Below, one piece after another: positions 5,061-9,252 of a stretch of DNA of 9,252 nucleotides. The stretch spans positions 1-9,252 of the forward strand of contig CAMPKG010000121.1 of NCBI GenBank assembly GCA_946887085.1, in the 5' to 3' direction. Both the position numbers and the translations under genes were made by a program. The first letter of the stretch is position 1, and the number at the start of each line of letters is the position of its first letter. This DNA is from an uncultured Sphingobacteriales bacterium (GTDB lineage Bacteria > Bacteroidota > Bacteroidia > Chitinophagales > Chitinophagaceae). The notes beneath the pieces were generated by a model that did not search any database, was not told the DNA's origin, and saw only the letters and a list, made by a program, of their open reading frames with translations.

Positions 5061-6614
5061 GTGAGCGATAAAAAGTTTACTACAGATTCGGGCATTGTTG
5101 TCAAACAATTGTACGACCAGCCGGTAACAATGAACGAGCAACCGGGTGAATTTCCTTTTACCCGCGGAGTGCATGCGGCTATGTATCGCGACAGGCTTTG
5201 GACCATGCGCCAATACGCCGGTTTTAGCACTGCAGAAGAATCGAATAAGCGTTACCATTACCTGCTTAGCCAGGGCGTTATGGGACTATCGGTGGCTTTT
5301 GACCTGCCGACGCAAATAGGATATGATTCCGATCACCCGATGTCGGAAGGCGAAGTGGGCAAGGTTGGTGTTGCTATCGATTCGCTGGAGGATATGGAGA
5401 TATTGTTCAAGGACATCAAGCTCCAGGACATCTCCACGTCTATGACCATCAATGCTACCGGCTTTATTCTTTTGTCTCTTTATATAGCGCTGGCGAAAAA
5501 ACAAGGTGCCGACCTGAAGAAAATTTCCGGTACCATCCAGAATGATATCCTCAAAGAATACGCTGCACGTGGTACTTATATCTATCCCCCGGCACCTTCC
5601 ATGCGATTGATCACTGATATCTTCGAATATTGCAGTAAAGAAGTTCCGAAATGGAACACGATCTCGATATCAGGCTATCATATCCGGGAAGCGGGATCAA
5701 ATGCGGTGCAGGAACTGGCATTTACATTGGCCAATGGTAAGGCTTACTTACAGGCTGCTTTGGAAAAAGGCCTGGACATAAACGTATTCGCACAAAGGCT
5801 TTCATTTTTCTTCAACGCCCACAACAATATATTTGAAGAAGCAGCCAAATTCCGCGCTGCACGCCGCATGTGGGCACATATTACACGTTCCCTCGGCGCC
5901 ACCGACTCCAAAGCACAGATGCTTCGTTTCCATACACAAACGGGTGGCAGCACGCTGACTGCACAGCAGCCTAAAAACAATATAGTACGCGTAACATTAC
6001 AGGCACTGAGTGCCGTGCTGGGTGGCACGCAATCGCTTCATACTAACGGTTATGATGAGGCTTTATCACTGCCTACAGAAGAAGCCGCTACCATTGCCCT
6101 TCGTACGCAGCAGATAGTAGCGTATGAAAGCGGAGCTACGCAAACGGTTGACCCTCTTGCCGGTTCTTACTATGTTGAATCTTTGACCAACGAGATAGAA
6201 GCTGCTGCCTGGAAACTGATAGAGCGCATCGACCTGATGGGTGGTGCTGTCAACGCGATCGAACAAGGTTTTATACAGGAAGAGATCGCCCGTTCTGCCT
6301 ATATCTACAACAAAGACATTGAGACAGGAGAAAAGATCATTGTAGGCGTAAACAAGTTTGTATCAAAGGAGCAAGAAGAAACACCGGTACGCAAGATCGA
6401 CGATACCATCCGCCAGGTACAAAGTGAAAAATTGAAAGAGCTTCGTGCACGCCGCGATAATGAAAAAGCTTCGCAATGCCTTGCCCTCATTCGTCAGAAA
6501 GCGACAACTACCGAAAACCTGATGCCTGCAGTAATAGAAGCCGTGGAAAATTTATGTACCCTGGGCGAAATTGCCGATACGTTGCGCGATGTCTGGGGAG
6601 AATACCGGGGCTAG
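5061..6614 (+). CDS. Methylmalonyl-CoA mutase family protein, stand-alone catalytic (TIM-barrel) subunit
   Basis: A 517-residue acyl-CoA mutase large subunit. With coenzyme B12 this enzyme class interconverts (R)-methylmalonyl-CoA and succinyl-CoA by radical rearrangement, linking propionate metabolism to the TCA cycle. The barrel is complete from [32 protein letters not shown] to the family-typical end [17 protein letters not shown]. The cobalamin-binding domain with its DxHxxG motif is absent, as in split mutases, so a separate B12 subunit must be encoded elsewhere. Using a constant offset of 37 to the Propionibacterium enzyme, Tyr52, Gln160, Arg170 and His207 match Tyr89, Gln197, Arg207 and His244. 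Tyr and Arg at these places favour methylmalonyl-CoA; the isobutyryl-CoA enzyme has Phe and Gln, as I recall. The start is GTG at 5061, with no Shine-Dalgarno; the next Met is residue 24 and would cut conserved sequence. The stop overlaps the convergent DUF3810 gene. Confidence 0.95.
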   Translation: MSDKKFTTDSGIVVKQLYDQPVTMNEQPGEFPFTRGVHAAMYRDRLWTMRQYAGFSTAEESNKRYHYLLSQGVMGLSVAFDLPTQIGYDSDHPMSEGEVGKVGVAIDSLEDMEILFKDIKLQDISTSMTINATGFILLSLYIALAKKQGADLKKISGTIQNDILKEYAARGTYIYPPAPSMRLITDIFEYCSKEVPKWNTISISGYHIREAGSNAVQELAFTLANGKAYLQAALEKGLDINVFAQRLSFFFNAHNNIFEEAAKFRAARRMWAHITRSLGATDSKAQMLRFHTQTGGSTLTAQQPKNNIVRVTLQALSAVLGGTQSLHTNGYDEALSLPTEEAATIALRTQQIVAYESGATQTVDPLAGSYYVESLTNEIEAAAWKLIERIDLMGGAVNAIEQGFIQEEIARSAYIYNKDIETGEKIIVGVNKFVSKEQEETPVRKIDDTIRQVQSEKLKELRARRDNEKASQCLALIRQKATTTENLMPAVIEAVENLCTLGEIADTLRDVWGEYRG

Positions 6615-7693
6615 GGCAACCGTATTGTATCACGCTTCATGGTGTCTCTTTGACGCTCCCATGCCCATGCGCTTACGGAAACCTTATCGTAGGTCTGAAT
6701 ACCTTCTTTCTGCTTATGTAACTTCAGGTATTCATCGTACAAATAGCTGCTGTAATCGCTAACATCGCTGTCGTATTTACGACGTATCGCCCTGAGTGTA
6801 TCCAAATGACGGTGCGTCAACGGGTTCAGACTGCGTTTAAAATGATTTGCGAGCGCAGTATCTATCCCGCGCACCCGTGCATTGGTATATAACCATAGGT
6901 TGAGATAGGCAGAATAATTGAATATGGGGTCGTCAACCTTAGCACCTAAAACATAGGCCAGTAAATTCGCGTCGTCTTCGGCGGCGATACCTGCCTGGTG
7001 CGCCATCTCATGGCAAACTACAAATGGCAGCATGAAAGCCGGGAGATAGCGATTCACCTGTGCCTCCCCCGTAAACGGGTTGTAATAACCCTGAATGCCG
7101 AGATGCTGCATGAAGTAACCAAAAATGGAAGGCTTTACATTCAGCCCGTGGAGTTTGGTGCGGCTATCAGTGTACCCCCTATAGTATTCTCTTGTCCGCT
7201 TTTCTACCTCTTTGAACGATAGTGTGCGATAGTGTGGTGCGTAATCGTTTAACTTGTGCACCAGAAAAGCATCGTAAACAATAAGGCTGGAATCGGGGGG
7301 TTCGTTTTTGTCGAGATCCCAATACGTGACCAGCGATGGCTTATAATAGTTACCACCCCAACCTAAAACAAAAATGATATAAAGTGTGCCGAGTGAAATG
7401 ACGCTATGCAAAACAGACGTAAGCAGGGAATGTCCATGTGTTTTGATCTTGATCAGAAAATACACCCAGCGACAGATGGCAATAAGCACAAGCACTCCTC
7501 CGATGACATACAGTATATCTCCAATACTCACAGGAATGAAGCCGATGCTTACATTCCGTAGCGTTTGGAATGGCCTGAACACGTACTTATCGTAGAAACT
7601 TACTATGGAAGGGTTATAAGGTAAAGTATATTGAATGCCTGTAAGTACCAGGATGATGATGAAGAGAACAATTAACTTTCCTTTATACCGCAT
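6611..7693 (-). CDS. DUF3810 domain membrane protein, predicted zinc metallopeptidase-like
   Basis: A 360-residue integral membrane protein. Three hydrophobic helices lie at about 7-22, 58-82 and 98-113, and are followed by a large soluble domain. That domain carries [25 protein letters not shown]: an HExxH motif (His228, Glu229, His232) with acids Glu239-Asp240-Asp241 just after it and the AN..AY pattern typical of DUF3810. The upstream [24 protein letters not shown] (191-214) is also family-like. The motif predicts a zinc site and possible peptidase activity, but I know of no demonstrated substrate. Length and domain order are normal. The last 20 residues ([19 protein letters not shown] region) are less hydrophobic than I would expect for relatives. 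It converges on the mutase gene with overlapping stops and diverges from the adaptor gene across 89 bp. Confidence 0.9.
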   Translation of the reverse strand: MRYKGKLIVLFIIILVLTGIQYTLPYNPSIVSFYDKYVFRPFQTLRNVSIGFIPVSIGDILYVIGGVLVLIAICRWVYFLIKIKTHGHSLLTSVLHSVISLGTLYIIFVLGWGGNYYKPSLVTYWDLDKNEPPDSSLIVYDAFLVHKLNDYAPHYRTLSFKEVEKRTREYYRGYTDSRTKLHGLNVKPSIFGYFMQHLGIQGYYNPFTGEAQVNRYLPAFMLPFVVCHEMAHQAGIAAEDDANLLAYVLGAKVDDPIFNYSAYLNLWLYTNARVRGIDTALANHFKRSLNPLTHRHLDTLRAIRRKYDSDVSDYSSYLYDEYLKLHKQKEGIQTYDKVSVSAWAWERQRDTMKRDTIRLP

Positions 7694-7714
7694 GAACGTT
7701 AATCAATGGCTTTC

Positions 7715-7748
7715 TTTGACCTATCAAGTTGAGATATCAATATCTTTG
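7715..7748 (+). promoter_or_regulatory. Bacteroidota-type promoter of the adaptor gene, with overlapping palindrome
   Basis: TATCTTTG (7741-7748) matches the -7 consensus TAnnTTTG exactly, and TTTG (7715-7718) lies 22 bases upstream as the -33 box. Transcription would start around 7753-7755, leaving a short A/T-rich leader of about 30 bases before the ATG at 7783. The perfect palindrome AGATAT-CA-ATATCT (7732-7745) overlaps the -7 box, so a repressor binding there could block the polymerase. That last point is inference. Confidence 0.65.
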
Positions 7749-7782
7749 CCTGACTTAAAATTATTTATTAAACCCAACATTA

Positions 7783-8859
7783 ATGTACCTGTATCGGAAT
7801 AAAATTTTCATACCAGTTGTTTGCCTGAGCCTTCTAGCATTTGGAGTAGCCTGCAAAAGCAAAAAGACTGAAACGACCACTGCAAGCGGCAAAGGAAAGG
7901 CAGGGGGCAGGCCCAACAACCTGAGAGCAGAGGGGTACGTAGTAAAAGCAGAGGTGTTCCAAAACGATTACAGAGCCAGCGGGTCGCTATTGCCGAATGA
8001 GGAAATTGAGATACACCCTGAGATATCGGGGCGTGTTACCAGCATATCGTTCAAAGAGGGTACCCGCGTGCGCAGGGGCCAAACATTGGTACAGCTCAAC
8101 GATGCAGAAATAAGAGCACAAATTCAGAAGCTGCGTGCACAACGCCAGCTGCAGGTAAAACTGCTCGACCGCCAGGAAGAATTGGTACGAATAGGCGGCA
8201 TCAGCAGACAGGATTATGAAACAACCCAGACACAGGTAAAATCAATTGATGCAGACATTGCTTTTGCTGAGGCTCAGTTGAGAACAACAAGGATCGTTGC
8301 TCCGTTTGACGGAACTATTGGCTTACGACATATCAGTGTCGGTGCTGTTGTTTCACCAACTACGGTTATCGCCACGCTTCAACAAACCAACCCCTTAAAA
8401 ATGGATTTTGCAGTGCCGGACAAGTATCGCAACCTGCTAACCACCGGTAAAGAAGTATTTTTCTCTGTCAACAATGTACAAGGCAACCTGTCAGGCAAAA
8501 TAGCGGCAGTTGATCCGGGCGCCGACTTAACCACACGTACAGTACGTGTCAGGGCAATAGTAGCCAATGGCGACGGTAAGCTTGCTCCCGGGTCGTTTGC
8601 GGAGGTGCTGATCCCTTTTGAAAGCAACTACAGTGCTATTCTTGTTCCTTCCAACGCTGTGATACCCACTACTAAAGAAAAGAAAATAGCCATAGTGAAT
8701 AACGGAAGGGCGGAGCTGCTGGTTGTAGAACTGGGTATACGCACCAGTGATAAGGTTGAAGTGGTGAAAGGGCTCAAGGCTGGTGATACAGTTATTGTAA
8801 CCGGCCTGATGCAGGTGAAGCCTGGCATGGATGTTACGATCACTAAACTCAGGAGTTAA
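7783..8859 (+). CDS. RND efflux periplasmic adaptor (membrane fusion protein), lipoprotein
   Basis: A 358-residue adaptor that normally bridges an inner-membrane RND pump and a TolC-type outer-membrane channel. The signal ends in LLAFGVAC with Cys24 as the probable lipidation site (a relaxed lipobox), followed by a Lys/Thr/Gly linker (25-48). The half-lipoyl segments flank a helical hairpin: IHPEISGRVTSISFKEGTRVRRGQTLVQLND (77-107), a short coiled coil (about 108-165, LVRIGGISRQDYE near its tip), and RIVAPFDGTIGLRHISVGAVVSPTTVIATL (170-199). Then come the beta-barrel (LKMDFAVPDKYRNLL to LAPGSFAEVLIPF) and the membrane-proximal domain (AILVPSNAVI to GLMQVKPGMDV). Cargo cannot be told from sequence. 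The start ATG sits about 35 bases after a good -7 box and has no Shine-Dalgarno. Unusually, no pump gene follows: a DNA exonuclease gene begins seven bases downstream. The pump partner must lie further downstream or elsewhere. Confidence 0.93.
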   Translation: MYLYRNKIFIPVVCLSLLAFGVACKSKKTETTTASGKGKAGGRPNNLRAEGYVVKAEVFQNDYRASGSLLPNEEIEIHPEISGRVTSISFKEGTRVRRGQTLVQLNDAEIRAQIQKLRAQRQLQVKLLDRQEELVRIGGISRQDYETTQTQVKSIDADIAFAEAQLRTTRIVAPFDGTIGLRHISVGAVVSPTTVIATLQQTNPLKMDFAVPDKYRNLLTTGKEVFFSVNNVQGNLSGKIAAVDPGADLTTRTVRVRAIVANGDGKLAPGSFAEVLIPFESNYSAILVPSNAVIPTTKEKKIAIVNNGRAELLVVELGIRTSDKVEVVKGLKAGDTVIVTGLMQVKPGMDVTITKLRS

Positions 8860-8869
8860 CATGTAGATG
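8851..8869 (+). promoter_or_regulatory. Shine-Dalgarno and ATG-TAG start-stop before the exonuclease start
   Basis: AGGAG (8851-8855) lies within the last codons of the adaptor gene. The first ATG after it (8861) is at ideal spacing (5 bases) but is followed at once by TAG. The in-frame exonuclease ATG comes directly afterwards at 8867, 11 bases from the AGGAG. The SD is one of very few clear ones in this window, and it supports a start at 8867 rather than an internal one. Confidence 0.6.
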
Positions 8870-9252
8870 GGGTTGATCAGCTTCACGGACAAGGGCCTGT
8901 ATTGCAGGCAGGGCGATTTTTATATCGACCCCTGGCAACCCGTTCACCGTGCAATTACCACCCACGCCCATTCTGACCACGCACGCTACGGCAGTAGGCT
9001 ATATCTTGCACATACAGACAGTTATTGCCTGCTGAAAACCCGCCTGGGCAACGACACGCAGATACAAAGCCTTAGTTACAACCAACCGGTTAACATCAAC
9101 AGTGTCAACATCAGCTTTCATCCTGCCGGGCATATTATCGGCTCGGCGCAGGTAAGGATCGAATACAAAGGTGAAGTCTGGGTAGTATCGGGCGACTACA
9201 AAATAGAAGACGATACCGTCACCGTGCCCTATGAGCCTGTGAAATGCAATAC
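8867..9252 (+). CDS. Ligase-associated DNA exonuclease, N-terminal part (3' end outside window)
   Basis: The first 128 residues of a metallo-beta-lactamase-fold nuclease of the ligase-associated type (TIGR04122 as I recall), related to the SNM1/CPSF73 nucleases. Relatives are encoded with an ATP-dependent DNA ligase and a DEAD/H helicase and are thought to act in DNA repair. Visible signatures are GLYCRQGDFYIDPWQPVHRAITTHAHSDHARYGS, with the metal motif HAHSDH (His33, His35, Asp37, His38), then SFHPAGHIIGSAQVRIE (83-99, His89 as the next metal ligand), and GEVWVVSGDYKIEDD (102-116, Asp110 as the bridging ligand). The frame is open to the window end, and full relatives are about 340 residues. 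It starts seven bases after the adaptor stop and is probably on the same transcript. The ligase and helicase genes would be expected next, outside this window. All motifs are intact in the visible part. Confidence 0.93.
   Translation, partial: MGLISFTDKGLYCRQGDFYIDPWQPVHRAITTHAHSDHARYGSRLYLAHTDSYCLLKTRLGNDTQIQSLSYNQPVNINSVNISFHPAGHIIGSAQVRIEYKGEVWVVSGDYKIEDDTVTVPYEPVKCN

Noticed and set aside
4496..5230. 244-codon minus-strand open frame opposite the membrane-anchored protein and the mutase start
   Set aside because: It overlaps two well-supported plus-strand genes, and its His/Cys-rich translation matches no family I know.
8379..8892. Minus-strand open frames opposite the adaptor gene
   Set aside because: The plus-strand adaptor shows full domain order and a promoter, while the opposite frames show no protein signature.
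1..9252. CRISPR array, prophage, insertion sequence, tRNA or rRNA
   Set aside because: No regularly spaced repeats, transposase or integrase motifs, terminal inverted repeats or RNA gene signatures were seen on either strand.

Overview
The window is ordinary-density bacterial DNA, probably from the Bacteroidota and most likely a Chitinophagaceae-like member. Supporting signs are the gene families (DUF3810 membrane protein, a small YRFEG-type protein, a membrane-anchored protein next to a B12-domain-less acyl-CoA mutase), the near absence of Shine-Dalgarno sequences, and a TAnnTTTG promoter box. The lineage is inferred from these signs, not from a marker gene.

Left part (1-2383): the 3' end of a sensor histidine kinase (+) meets a YghA/GSP39-type short-chain dehydrogenase (-), and the two stop codons overlap. 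Upstream of the dehydrogenase is a small acidic protein (-) with its own intrinsic terminator. A 314-bp non-coding stretch follows, holding a second terminator and a few short repeated boxes.

Middle (2312-4214, minus strand): a compact three-gene unit with gaps of 26 and 38 bp and one strong terminator. In transcription order it encodes a cytoplasmic PA2169/DUF2383 four-helix-bundle protein, an exported divergent DUF4142-like protein with a charged tail, and a DUF4142 lipoprotein. All three are predicted ferritin-like helical bundles placed in different compartments. With the dehydrogenase and the small protein nearby, this looks like a stress or envelope-maintenance region, which is an inference from family membership.

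Right part (4487-9252): a membrane-anchored conserved protein and a 517-residue methylmalonyl-CoA mutase catalytic subunit form a plus-strand pair. The mutase ends on a shared CTAG with the convergent DUF3810 membrane metallopeptidase-like gene. That gene is divergent from an RND-type periplasmic adaptor lipoprotein, which has a recognisable Bacteroidota promoter. Seven bases after the adaptor, behind an AGGAG, begins a ligase-associated DNA exonuclease (metallo-beta-lactamase fold) that runs off the window.

I found no RNA genes, CRISPR arrays, insertion sequences or prophage. The points most worth a second look are the three-bundle operon with its His-to-Tyr divergent member, the substrate-pocket residues of the stand-alone mutase, the two CTAG convergent overlaps, and the adaptor/exonuclease junction with its ATG-TAG start-stop. 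None of these by itself shows a new system.
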